Positions 25,226 to 34,387 of a DNA stretch of 42,484 bases are shown here, piece by piece. The stretch spans positions 1-42,484 of the forward strand of contig LSSL01000069.1 of NCBI GenBank assembly GCA_001953115.1, in the 5' to 3' direction. The translations under genes were made by a program, and so were the position numbers. Source of the DNA: Smittium mucronatum (Eukaryota > Kickxellomycota > Harpellomycetes > Harpellales > Legeriomycetaceae). A model generated the notes under the pieces. That model did not search any database. It was not told where the DNA came from and saw nothing but the letters and a program-made list of their open reading frames with translations. Within the stretch, counting starts at the first letter, position 1, and each line of letters starts with the position of its first letter.

Positions 25226-27114
25226 ATGGGTCCAGTGAAACATTTGCCTCTGCCTAATGTGAGAGATTTGATTAAACTTTACAATCTAACCGCTAAATCA
25301 CAACTTAGTCAAAATTTCATTCTGGACAAGAACGTTACTGGTAAATATAATTTTCTTTCTAAAACAAGGATATTCCACCCTTTTTTTGGAAATACAAGTA
25401 TTTTAATTTAAATTCATAAATTAGATAAAATCGTATCAAAGGCAAAACCAATACTAAAGAACAATTTGGTGCTAGAAGTTGGACCAGGTATTTCATATTT
25501 TCATTTTTTCATTATTACTTTTCCTTTTAAATTATCTAGCGATAGTTTACGTTACTCGCATCCTAGTATTTTAAACCCAGACATAAAATTCACCCCAATG
25601 TTATTATCATTTTTTATAAAAAACAAATCAATCGTAATATATTTTTCTTTCATGATTTTTTTTTAAAAGGGCCGGGATTGCTGACGAGATCACTTTTGGA
25701 TTATGGCGTGCAAGATATAATTGCTGTTGAAAAGGACGAGCGCTTTTCGCCACTATTAAACGTACTTGTGAATTTTTCCATACCCCTTTTTTTAAGCCCA
25801 GAATCTCTTTTTCTTTTCCCCTTCTTTCCAACAAGAATACTAACTTTTATTTTATTTTTTAAAGCAATTGTCCGAGGCTTCTGACTATAGATTTATGCCC
25901 TTGATGGGCGACATGCTGAAAATTGATCACGCCGAGATCATTGCAAAGTACCAAGAAATGCGCACGAAACACGACGAAGAAGGAGGTCAGTCTCTTACTA
26001 CTATTATTATCGATATATATATATATATATATAGATTTTTTTTTTATATAAAAAGAAAAATTTTCATTACAAATAAAAAAAAAATCAAATGATGTACTTG
26101 TAATTAGATATCGAGGGTGTGCATTTAATTGGAAACTTGCCGTTTAATATATCAACAACGTTGCTGACAAACTGGCTGGAACTGCTATACAAGCGGCAGG
26201 GAATCTTCCAGTACAAAAAATCCAGGATGACATTAATGTTCCAGAACGAAGTGGGCCAGGTAACTGACAAGAAAGAGGTGTTTTAAACTTTTTTTCTCTT
26301 ATTTCCCCTCGTCTATTTACATTATATATATATATATATATATATATTGAATCTTATCCGTCGCTAAAATATGGATTTCTTTTGGCATTGAATGGGTTGT
26401 TTTTTATCAAAAGAGGATTGCAGCCCATCCAGGCAACAGTTTACGCGGCCGGTTATCTGTAATGTCACAGGCTCTTTGCGACGTCAAGGAAGTGTACTTG
26501 GTGAATTCAGCCAGTTTCGTTCCTACTCCAAAGGTTAATAACACCTTAAAAACACCACTTTGATATTATTGTTGATGCTTAATCCTCCCCACTCACCTTT
26601 TCTTTTCTTTTTGATCCCAAAAACAATCAAGGTTAGTGCAGTGGTCGTAAACTTGACTCCGCTAGAAACTCCATTACTTGAATGTAAGTCTTTTCCATTT
26701 ATTAAATTTTTATGCACCGTTTTTTTAAAAAAAAAAAAAATCTTGATCTTGTTCTTGTTTAAAGCTTCATACGAGTCATTGGAAGATTTAACTCGGTTTT
26801 TGTTTGTCAAGAGGCGGAAAACTGTATCCAGAATCGTAAAGTAAATCAAAATCTAACCTTCTCTATTCATCCCTTGTCCCTCATTTTTTTTTAGTGATGT
26901 TTAAAAGCTGACCGATCTATCGGTTTGGGAGGTTTTTTTTATTATATAAAATAAACATCTATATATTATTAGGATGTGGGATCCGAACATGTTGCCTCTG
27001 CTGGAAGAATCAGGAATATCAGGGTTCCTGAGACCCCAGGATGTAGATACGGACAAGTTGTGCAAACTTGCCAGTATTATTGATTCCAGGAACATTAAAT
27101 TGCCATTCAGCTGA
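25226..27114 (+). CDS. TFB1M: Mitochondrial small-subunit rRNA adenine dimethyltransferase (TFB1M/KsgA type)
   Basis: Nine exons join in frame to a 310-residue protein: 25226-25340, 25425-25487, 25670-25761, 25865-25985, 26108-26259, 26414-26533, 26632-26683, 26765-26840, 26973-27114. All introns are GT...AG, 81-182 bases. The family dimethylates two adjacent adenines in the 3' hairpin of small-subunit rRNA, using S-adenosylmethionine. The QLSQNF motif is at residues 26-31. The SAM-binding motif LEVGPGPG is at 55-62, the acidic ligand-contact E80 follows, GDML is at 105-108, and the catalytic NLPF is at 140-143. The C-terminal FVKRRKT segment fits the family. Start to end it aligns with animal TFB1M (human about 346 aa), not with yeast Mtf1. 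ATG 25226 is chosen because the N-terminus (PLPNVRDLIKLY) matches TFB1M. Introns 4 and 5 contain TA repeats. A mitochondrial location is inferred from the subfamily. Confidence 0.93.
26013..26033. repeat. TA dinucleotide run in intron 4 of the methyltransferase gene
   Basis: About ten AT units lie inside the 122-base intron 25986-26107. A second run (26323-26347) lies in the next intron. Confidence 0.9.
26323..26347. repeat. TA dinucleotide run in intron 5 of the methyltransferase gene
   Basis: About twelve TA units lie inside the 154-base intron 26260-26413. Confidence 0.9.
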
Positions 27115-27328
27115 AAATTAAATTAAATTAAACATTGATATTAGATATCCGTTACAACTTATTAAAAGACCTCTAGCTATTCTCAACTTTATATAATTTG
27201 TAAAAAAAAACAAAAGCAAGAATAATGAATTTCAGTAACGTAATATATTCAACTAATTGTATTGTCTATGTCTAGTATGTATAATATGCAAAAAAAAAAA
27301 CAAATAAAAAAAAAAAAAGAGATTGAAT

Positions 27329-28592
27329 TTACAGTTGAGGAGATTTAAAAAACGATTTTCCGAGCTCGTAACTAGAAATCATGATGGCACAAGCAGGAGC
27401 AATCTTTAATAGGCGAGGAGCTAGACCGGTGTAAAGTCCGGAATAACCATCAGAAGCAACAATGTTCTTGATTATTGATAGTATTTTAGCAGATTTGGCA
27501 CCATTGAACCCACTGTTATCCTGGCTGAGAGCTACCTGGCGAGCAGTCTTGGCGACATCAAAGGGATTAGTGAGAACAGCGGCGATGGATCCAGAGACGG
27601 CACCAGCAATAAAGGTATTAAAGAAGTGGGAGGTTGAAAAGGAGAGGTGGGAGAGAGACTGCTCGTAGCCAAACCAGTAGATGGCAGAGAAAGGTACGTC
27701 CCGCCATAGAGTGGGTATGAGACCAGCCCACAGTGTCCGGTATCCATTAGTAGCAATGAGAGAGCGAATACCAGCAATAACGGATTTAAAATCGGAAGAA
27801 GATGAAGATTGGATAATAGTGCGGACGAGTTCAAGAGGAGAGATAAGAGCAGAGCTGAAAGATCGAGCAATAGTACCAGCCAGCAAGGGCGAGTAATGGT
27901 CGTACTGAGGCCAAAAAGTGCGGAACTGAGATCTTAAGGAATCGTAACCGACGTAGTATATTACGGTTGAGGGGAGAGCAGCAATCAGGGAAATATTAAG
28001 ACCACGATAAAGACCTCTAACGCCTTCAAACTTGAATATAGAGACAAACCCATCCAGAGCACCATTAATAACTGAACTTCTTGGGACGTAGCTTGAGGAA
28101 AAAATGGCGGAATTGCTAAGAGGAGAGGAAGGGCAGACATAGCTGGTGCAGTTCCTGAAACTATTAGCTCGGGAAGAATGCACGATTTTTGATAAATGAG
28201 GGATAATGTTGGCTAAATTAGGATATATCCGAGAATTTTTATAAAAGGGAGATTTATGAGCGCATTTGCATTTTTCAAAATGTATATAGCTGCTTCTAGT
28301 AGGAATAGGTTTAAAGCTGGATTTAGGTGTATTGTCCAGTAATTGAGCCTGTAGTCGCACTTTAACAACATCAAACGGAGTCACTAATAAATAATTATAG
28401 ATTTTTTAAAAAAAATTGTAAGAAACTGTTCAATACTGGCGAGATTTGTTAATTTGCAAAAGATCAAAGAAATAAGGAAAATGACCATTTCTTACTTAAT
28501 GTGGATACAACAGCGCCACCAACAATGGCAGAAATTAGTTTCCCATGGAGAGGGATTTCTTGGCTAGGTAAAGTAGAATTTTTTAGAGTCAT
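27329..28592 (-). CDS. MTM1: Mitochondrial carrier of the Mtm1/SLC25A39-SLC25A40 type
   Basis: Two exons on the minus strand, 28592-28496 and 28383-27329, flank a 112-base GT...AG intron and encode 383 residues (yeast Mtm1 366, human SLC25A39 359). This inner-membrane subfamily is linked to mitochondrial glutathione import and, in yeast, to manganese loading of Sod2 and iron homeostasis. The three carrier signatures are present: PFDVVK (35-40), PLELVR (215-220) and PFDVAK (306-311). The segments RDVPFSAIYWFGYE, RQVAL and APACAIMISSYELGKSFF are diagnostic for this subfamily. The long matrix loop after the first signature holds four cysteines (71, 73, 111, 116), as do animal members in that loop. 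ATG 28592 is chosen because the short exon supplies the first half of transmembrane helix 1 directly before PFDVVK. The gene is convergent with the methyltransferase, with 214 bases between the stops. Confidence 0.95.
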
Positions 28593-29252
28593 TGCTGAAG
28601 TTTCCTGCTATTTGGAATCTTATTGAATTTATAAATTCGGTCTTGTTAACAAAAGTAATGTATGAAATATAGAGCTGAAAATCGAGGTAGTATTGAAGTT
28701 AGTTGATGAGAAGTATATAATTTTTTATTTGAGGATATACAAAGTCGAAAAGCAGTTAGTTTTGAGGGAGGAAGCGGAATAAACTTAAAAAAGTAAAAAA
28801 TAAATGTATAGAGTGAACTTCTTATCGGCAAGAATGTTGAAAGAAAACAATAAACAATAAATGAAACAGAAATTACAAAATAAAATAGAAAATAAAATCT
28901 TGATACCAAACCCTCTTTTCTTCCATAGCAAGATTATATATATTTTCTTTGATAGACAATATTTTTTTGCAGTATCAGTTTATCTACTTGCTCCCATAAA
29001 TGTGATTTGGAGGGAAAGAATATTCTTTCGATTTCCAGCTAAACAAAAGATTTGTTTATGGCCAACAGAATATCCTACACTTATCTGATAAATACTTATT
29101 CTCTATACCATTGGTCCATTTTTTTATATTTCTAATCTGATGGATTTGCAGATAGCCACTAATACCCAAGGAATGGTCATATGCCGCGTCCTGGTCGGTA
29201 TACAGGCTGTGAATAGCCGAACTGCGCCCAGGAATGCATTCTCGGCGCAAAT
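28593..29252. other. Upstream region of the carrier gene
   Basis: No gene is supportable. Open frames on either strand (28646-28909 minus, 28861-29088 plus) begin without ATG or show no motif. From about 29100 the sequence becomes more GC-rich (CCGCGTCCTGG, CGCCCAGG), which may mark promoter DNA preceding the box array. Confidence 0.45.
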
Positions 29253-29548
29253 ATCAGATTGGACACTCGTAAGCACTCATTTCTATCAGATTGGACAATA
29301 CATAAAATGACATATATCAGATTGGATACTCATAAGCACTCATTTCTATCAGATTGGACAATACATAAAATGACATATATCAGATTGGACGATCAACGTA
29401 CGAGAATATCCTTATATTGGATACCTCTATACTATTGAAAGAAGAGATTGGATAAAATGATGGCATAAAAAAGAATCAGATTGGATATTTCATGATTAAA
29501 AGTATTTATCAGATTGGAATCTATAAGTATCCAATATTATCAGATCGA
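29253..29548. promoter_or_regulatory. Ten-unit array of ATCAGATTGG boxes at 31-33 bp spacing
   Basis: The box begins at 29253, 29285, 29316, 29348, 29379, 29411, 29442, 29475, 29508 and 29539. Units 1-5, 8 and 9 carry a perfect ATCAGATTGG. Unit 6 (CTTATATTGG), unit 7 (AAGAGATTGG) and unit 10 (ATCAGATCGA) are degenerate. Spacings are 32, 31, 32, 31, 32, 31, 33, 33 and 31, close to three turns of B-DNA. Units 1-2 and 3-4 also form two nearly identical 63-bp tandem copies; elsewhere the sequence between boxes has diverged. ATTGG is the CCAAT box read on the other strand, so binding by a HAP/NF-Y-type factor is a reasonable inference. It may be a promoter for the ORF at 29566 or, 660 bp away, for the carrier gene. 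A decayed minisatellite is the alternative. Confidence 0.75.
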
Positions 29549-29565
29549 GTAATTAAGGCTTAAAA

Positions 29566-29757
29566 ATGCAAAGCTTCACTTTTTTATACTTTCTTTTTGA
29601 TTTATTTTTGATCTCCCAGTTTTATTGGCAGGCAGTATCGCCAATAAAGCCAATGAATCAAGGAGAAGGGTTAAAAGAATCAGATACTAATAACCAAAAA
29701 TGGGAATTTGCGAAACTGTTGAATAAAAATTGCAAACAGGAAATTCCTATTAATTAG
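29566..29757 (+). CDS. Small putative secreted protein, 63 aa
   Basis: The frame opens with ATG 29566 and closes with TAG. Residues 1-20 are hydrophobic (FLYFLFDLFLISQFYW), followed by AVSPI, which would suit a signal peptide cut near residue 23. The remainder is polar with a single cysteine. I recognise no family. It starts only 18 bases after the last box of the periodic array, which either makes the array its promoter/leader or argues that the ORF is chance. It could also be one exon of a larger gene. Confidence 0.3.
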   Translation: MQSFTFLYFLFDLFLISQFYWQAVSPIKPMNQGEGLKESDTNNQKWEFAKLLNKNCKQEIPIN

Positions 29758-30347
29758 CTCTATGCGCTGCACATTATTAAGCATCGCTCTCCCACCATCT
29801 CTTGTTTTCATAGCGGGATTGAATCAAGACAAGACTTTCTTTTCTGCCAACAAACTCGCATCGAAAGGATTGTTGGTACACTACCAGTCGACATACTGAG
29901 CATTTTGTATTCCTTTTGGCCAATAAATAGAAATCGTAAATTTTTATTTTCTTCCTTGCAAAATTTTTAAAAAATCACGAACTTCATTTGTCAGCATCAT
30001 CCTGATTGCTACAAACGATGTAAAAAGAAATAATAGTATGCCAACCGTCATGGCGCCCAAACTCGCACTAATTTCTTATAAATGATCATATCGAATCAAA
30101 AAGTGCCCTAATAGTAATAGTTAAATTTCAGGGGGTTTCTTCGACCTAATCATGTTTATATGTAATGACGGTTAGCAAACCAAATATGCTTGATTTTCCC
30201 AAAAATTTCACGCATTTCGTTGCATTTGCAAGAAATAGTGAATATCAGTGATTCGGATTAGTAATCAAAAGTCCCGGTGATTATTTGTCATATTTATTTT
30301 TAAAGTACCTTTGTAAATTACACATAAAATAAATAATCACTTTTTCG
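29758..30347. other. Intergenic region
   Basis: No gene is supportable. Composition is moderately AT-rich. A 12-base inverted pair with one mismatch (GCCAACCGTCAT at 30040-30051 and ATGACGGTTAGC at 30165-30176) is the only structure noticed. Confidence 0.45.
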
Positions 30348-30352
30348 AAAAA
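30348..30352 (-). terminator. Polymerase III terminator of tRNA-Pro
   Basis: Five A on the plus strand give a five-T stop signal on the minus strand, six bases after the tRNA 3' end. Confidence 0.7.
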
Positions 30353-30358
30353 TATTAT

Positions 30359-30430
30359 GGGCCTAACCGGGAATTGAACCCGGGACCTCCCCGACCCGAA
30401 CGGAGAATCATACTGCTAGACCATTAGGCC
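30359..30430 (-). tRNA. tRNA-Pro (anticodon CGG)
   Basis: On the minus strand the acceptor GGCCTAA pairs perfectly with TTAGGCC. The anticodon stem CTCCG/CGGGG encloses TTCGGGT with anticodon CGG. The T stem CCGGG/CCCGG encloses TTCAATT, and the discriminator is C. The gene is 72 bases with no intron, and A- and B-box promoters are internal. It reads CCG codons. Confidence 0.95.
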
Positions 30431-31042
30431 GCCTGATAATGAGAAAAGCTTATTCTTTTATATTTAAACAATTTTTACTGTAAAGATATACCAAAACAAA
30501 TTTCATAATATTAATAATATCAGGTATAATGAAAATACATAACCGGAATATTTACAGTTTTCATAATCGCAAATTAAATACATCTTGTTATTTATCATTT
30601 CCAATTCCGGAAATTAGTCCCAGAATTCAAACTTAGAGGGACAGTGAATATGTTTCCTAGAGCCAACGAGCTAATATAATAGAACTGTTTAGGCGTATTG
30701 AAGATTTTGTCATTGTTCTTTTAAATAATAAAGCCCTGCTATCAAAGAATTGAAATGTACGGAGTTCAAAAGGAAATAGTATTGTTTTTCAAAAAAATAC
30801 TTCTCTTGATTTGAAAAACAAACTTCTTCAACCTAAATTGTAAAACACAATGGCTCGTATCGATCCCAGTAAAGTTAGATAGACTTTTAAGTGATAGAGG
30901 GATGTGGCTCTATCCGATAATAATCTCAACAAACTACTCAATAACCCGTTTTTCGCACTAGCCCATCATTCCCTCGGTTTTACTTTTTTGACCCAAATTG
31001 TTCTTTTCAAAAAATCTTAATAGCAAGATTGGCAGTATTTTG
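30431..31042. other. Intergenic region left of the duplication
   Basis: No gene is supportable. A ten-codon frame at 30850-30882 (ATGGCTCGT...TAG) is too short to call. The sequence up to 31042 is unique in the window; from 31043 it is repeated at 32324. Confidence 0.45.
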
Positions 31043-32134
31043 AAGAGATGCAGGTAATTATAAGATACTACAATGCATCAATTCCCCTTAAGCTAAACAA
31101 AATAACATTGCTGAAAGAAAAAAATTCAATCGTGGCTCCAAATCAACATTGCCATATAGTGTGATCCTTCCTACCGAATGAAAACAGGGGAAGTATCGTA
31201 ATATCTTATAAATTTATCGGCATTATTTCGATTGGAAATTATATCAAACATCAATTGGTTATTCTAAAAATAGAAGGTGCTGAAATACCTTTTTTTGTTA
31301 CCAAATTTGACTATCTGTTGGTTTTATTGCGTATAAATTCGTTTCTATTTTCAACGGAACAGAATTACAGGTAAACTGATTCCCACCAAGAAGAAAAAAA
31401 AGTGTAATTATGCCAACATGTTGGGATTTCTATAAATCATTTATTCCTTATAACTATCTTGAATCTTAATAAGTATTGCCTTATTACATTACGTGAAAAT
31501 TTCCAGATTTTTATTTTGGTTGAAAGGATCCAAATTCGATCTTTTATTTTTATTTTTAAAAGGATCAGAGTAAGAAGCATTTACGAATAGACCGCAATAT
31601 AAATATATTAAGAATTCGAAATTTATACTTTTACAAAAGCCAGAACCTGAAGTCAGAAATATATATTTGCTAGGGATGAATTGGGGCTTTAAAAGTATAA
31701 GTGCAAATATCCTTCTGTTTATGGTCTTGGTGAGTGCTAATCTGGCTCCTGTCTACCATAATCCGAACGGAAAAGTCAAAAGAGATGGATCATCCGAACT
31801 ACGAGACTATATCGTCGTTGTCAGCCTGAACATACCAGTGTTTTCTCCCTTCGGATTTGGTGGTCCCTCTAGTAGTTCCTTTTCGGACCCAAAAAGCTCT
31901 ACATGGAGAACAGCTGCCATCAACTTGCTGGAGCAAACAGTAGATTCTTTGAAATCCAAACTGGTAACTAAACGCGATACAGTATCTTCCTCTCTCGACG
32001 ACACTAAATTCTCAGTCATCGGCTCGTTTCTTTCTTTCACGGGAACGTTTGATGCTTCTACCGTTGCCATCATCCAAAAAATGCCCTTAGTAAAGTACGT
32101 TCAAGAAGCTATCCAATCCGATATTTTTGGTGAC
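31043..32134 (+). repeat. Duplicated segment, copy 1
   Basis: These 1,092 bases recur at 32324-33415 with a constant offset of 1,281 and no indels. By eye I find four substitutions (31568 G/A, 31572 A/T, 31604 T/C, 31667 T/G), all within 110 bases upstream of the subtilase ATG. The copy ends at a gap, so its true right end is unknown. Confidence 0.93.
31676..32134 (+). CDS. Subtilase, copy 1 (5' part only, cut by gap)
   Basis: The frame codes for the signal peptide and inhibitor-like propeptide of a proteinase K-family protease. It is identical over 153 codons to the complete copy at 32957, then enters 189 N. ATG 31676 is supported because an in-frame TAA lies upstream at 31571-31573. No catalytic residue is present in the visible part. 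After the gap the sequence restarts in the intergenic DNA upstream of copy 2. If the 189-base gap length is right, this copy cannot contain a full catalytic domain and is a truncated duplicate. If the gap length is an estimate, a full tandem gene or a haplotype placed twice is possible. Confidence 0.75.
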
Positions 32135-32323
32135 NNNNNNNNNNNNNNNNNNNNNNNNNNNNNNNNNNNNNNNNNNNNNNNNNNNNNNNNNNNNNNNNNN
32201 NNNNNNNNNNNNNNNNNNNNNNNNNNNNNNNNNNNNNNNNNNNNNNNNNNNNNNNNNNNNNNNNNNNNNNNNNNNNNNNNNNNNNNNNNNNNNNNNNNNN
32301 NNNNNNNNNNNNNNNNNNNNNNN
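32135..32323. other. Assembly gap of 189 N
   Basis: The gap separates two near-identical segments. It begins inside the first subtilase copy and ends at the base where the repeated upstream sequence starts again. This pattern is typical of collapsed repeats or of two haplotypes joined end to end. Confidence 0.97.
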
Positions 32324-33415
32324 AAGAGATGCAGGTAATTATAAGATACTACAATGCATCAATTCCCCTTAAGCTAAACAAAATAACATTGCTGAAAGAA
32401 AAAAATTCAATCGTGGCTCCAAATCAACATTGCCATATAGTGTGATCCTTCCTACCGAATGAAAACAGGGGAAGTATCGTAATATCTTATAAATTTATCG
32501 GCATTATTTCGATTGGAAATTATATCAAACATCAATTGGTTATTCTAAAAATAGAAGGTGCTGAAATACCTTTTTTTGTTACCAAATTTGACTATCTGTT
32601 GGTTTTATTGCGTATAAATTCGTTTCTATTTTCAACGGAACAGAATTACAGGTAAACTGATTCCCACCAAGAAGAAAAAAAAGTGTAATTATGCCAACAT
32701 GTTGGGATTTCTATAAATCATTTATTCCTTATAACTATCTTGAATCTTAATAAGTATTGCCTTATTACATTACGTGAAAATTTCCAGATTTTTATTTTGG
32801 TTGAAAGGATCCAAATTCGATCTTTTATTTTTATTTTTAAAAGGATCAAAGTTAGAAGCATTTACGAATAGACCGCAATATAAACATATTAAGAATTCGA
32901 AATTTATACTTTTACAAAAGCCAGAACCTGAAGTCAGAAATATATATGTGCTAGGGATGAATTGGGGCTTTAAAAGTATAAGTGCAAATATCCTTCTGTT
33001 TATGGTCTTGGTGAGTGCTAATCTGGCTCCTGTCTACCATAATCCGAACGGAAAAGTCAAAAGAGATGGATCATCCGAACTACGAGACTATATCGTCGTT
33101 GTCAGCCTGAACATACCAGTGTTTTCTCCCTTCGGATTTGGTGGTCCCTCTAGTAGTTCCTTTTCGGACCCAAAAAGCTCTACATGGAGAACAGCTGCCA
33201 TCAACTTGCTGGAGCAAACAGTAGATTCTTTGAAATCCAAACTGGTAACTAAACGCGATACAGTATCTTCCTCTCTCGACGACACTAAATTCTCAGTCAT
33301 CGGCTCGTTTCTTTCTTTCACGGGAACGTTTGATGCTTCTACCGTTGCCATCATCCAAAAAATGCCCTTAGTAAAGTACGTTCAAGAAGCTATCCAATCC
33401 GATATTTTTGGTGAC
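32324..33415 (+). repeat. Duplicated segment, copy 2
   Basis: Counterpart of 31043-32134. It contains 633 bases of upstream DNA and the first 459 bases of the complete subtilase gene. The repeat could extend further on both sides, but the gap hides this. Confidence 0.93.
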
Positions 33416-34387
33416 GTTATCATCCCCGGAGCTGGCTCTGTCTCTACTTTCCAGACCCGCCAAGATCCAATTGGAAAACGCGACGGTTCCACCGCTTACG
33501 TGCAGAGGTACGCCCCTTGGGCCTTATCCCGACTTGTATCTCCCGCCCTACCGTCACCAATATATCCCTATGGTGATGGAGTATCCAGTGAAAATGCCGG
33601 CGAAGGTGTTGTGGTTTACGTTATGGATTCGGGAATAAATATTGACCATCAAGAGTTTGGAGGCCGTGCGAGTTTAGGTCCCAATATTGCATATGACAGC
33701 AGTAGTGGTCTGTTGGAAGAGGATGGGTACGATCACGTTGGTCATGGAACGGCTGTTGCTTCTGCAGTTGCTGGAGCCACTTTCGGGCTCGCAAAGAAGG
33801 CAAGGCTTGTTAGTTTCAAAATATACGCTGATGGATCGGGTATGCCTGATACTAGAGCCGTTCAGGCATTGAGCGATATCACCGACCTTATCAATAACGC
33901 TAGCGACGGGCGCACCGCTAGTCTCGTCGTTTGCTCATTCACAAGCACTATCAGGAGTAAAGTGTGGGACGAAGCCGTCACCCAGTTTGCCCAGCTGGGA
34001 TACACTTACATCTCATCTGCAGGGAACAATCGCGGTGATGGGTGTGTTAGATCCCCTGTTGGATCGAACTCCACTGTTGCCGTAGGCGGTACCGACTCTA
34101 CCGACAATTTCTACATTAGCACTAATTATGGCCCCTGCGTTGACTTGTACGCCCCCGGTGTTAACGTGTACACCGCTATCAACACCAACAACTATGGATT
34201 CTCGCTATCAACCGGAACTTCCTTTAGTGCCCCCGTTGTCGCTGGAATCTGCGCTTGCATGCTGTCCAACAATCCGTCTCTCACCCAATCAGATATAAAA
34301 GCTAAACTTATCAGTGCATCTGCGAAGAATGTCCTCAGAAATCTCCCCGCTAAATCCTACAATTATCTTGCACAAATCACGCTTTAA
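32957..34387 (+). CDS. Secreted proteinase K-like subtilisin-family serine protease
   Basis: A 476-residue intronless S8 protease. It has a signal peptide (about residues 1-24), then a propeptide of the inhibitor I9 type (about 40-152, beginning at RDYIVVVSL and ending in VKYVQEAI). Dibasic KR sites are possible processing points, and APWALSRL precedes the catalytic domain as in proteinase K. The catalytic triad is D224 (VMDSG), H263 (GHGTAVA) and S422 (GTSFSAP). N357 in SSAGNN would form the oxyanion hole, so it appears active. Secreted fungal members digest host or environmental protein. ATG 32957 is preferred over the 61-codon longer frame from 32774: only this start places a signal peptide at the N-terminus, and the equivalent upstream frame in copy 1 has a stop. 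Codons are much more GC-rich than the flanking DNA. Confidence 0.95.
   Translation: MNWGFKSISANILLFMVLVSANLAPVYHNPNGKVKRDGSSELRDYIVVVSLNIPVFSPFGFGGPSSSSFSDPKSSTWRTAAINLLEQTVDSLKSKLVTKRDTVSSSLDDTKFSVIGSFLSFTGTFDASTVAIIQKMPLVKYVQEAIQSDIFGDVIIPGAGSVSTFQTRQDPIGKRDGSTAYVQRYAPWALSRLVSPALPSPIYPYGDGVSSENAGEGVVVYVMDSGINIDHQEFGGRASLGPNIAYDSSSGLLEEDGYDHVGHGTAVASAVAGATFGLAKKARLVSFKIYADGSGMPDTRAVQALSDITDLINNASDGRTASLVVCSFTSTIRSKVWDEAVTQFAQLGYTYISSAGNNRGDGCVRSPVGSNSTVAVGGTDSTDNFYISTNYGPCVDLYAPGVNVYTAINTNNYGFSLSTGTSFSAPVVAGICACMLSNNPSLTQSDIKAKLISASAKNVLRNLPAKSYNYLAQITL

Noticed and set aside
26535..26849. Minus-strand and plus-strand frames over exons 6-8 of the methyltransferase gene
   Set aside because: They read through introns and are antisense or out-of-exon shadows of the spliced gene.
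27462..27896. Plus-strand and alternative-frame ORFs over the carrier gene
   Set aside because: They are shadows of the well-supported carrier coding sequence.
28646..28909. Hydrophobic 87-codon minus-strand frame upstream of the carrier
   Set aside because: It has no ATG start, is T-rich by composition, and the carrier N-terminus is already complete in the exon at 28592-28496.
29253..29548. CRISPR array interpretation of the 31-33 bp periodic boxes
   Set aside because: Only about ten bases are conserved per unit, units 1-2 and 3-4 are tandem copies rather than distinct spacers, and the context is a eukaryotic genome without cas genes.
30850..30882. Mini-frame ATGGCTCGTATCGATCCC...TAG
   Set aside because: Ten codons with no supporting downstream exon; too little to call a gene.
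31807..32073. 88-codon minus-strand frame (also at 33088-33354)
   Set aside because: It is the antisense shadow of the subtilase propeptide coding sequence, identical in both copies for that reason.
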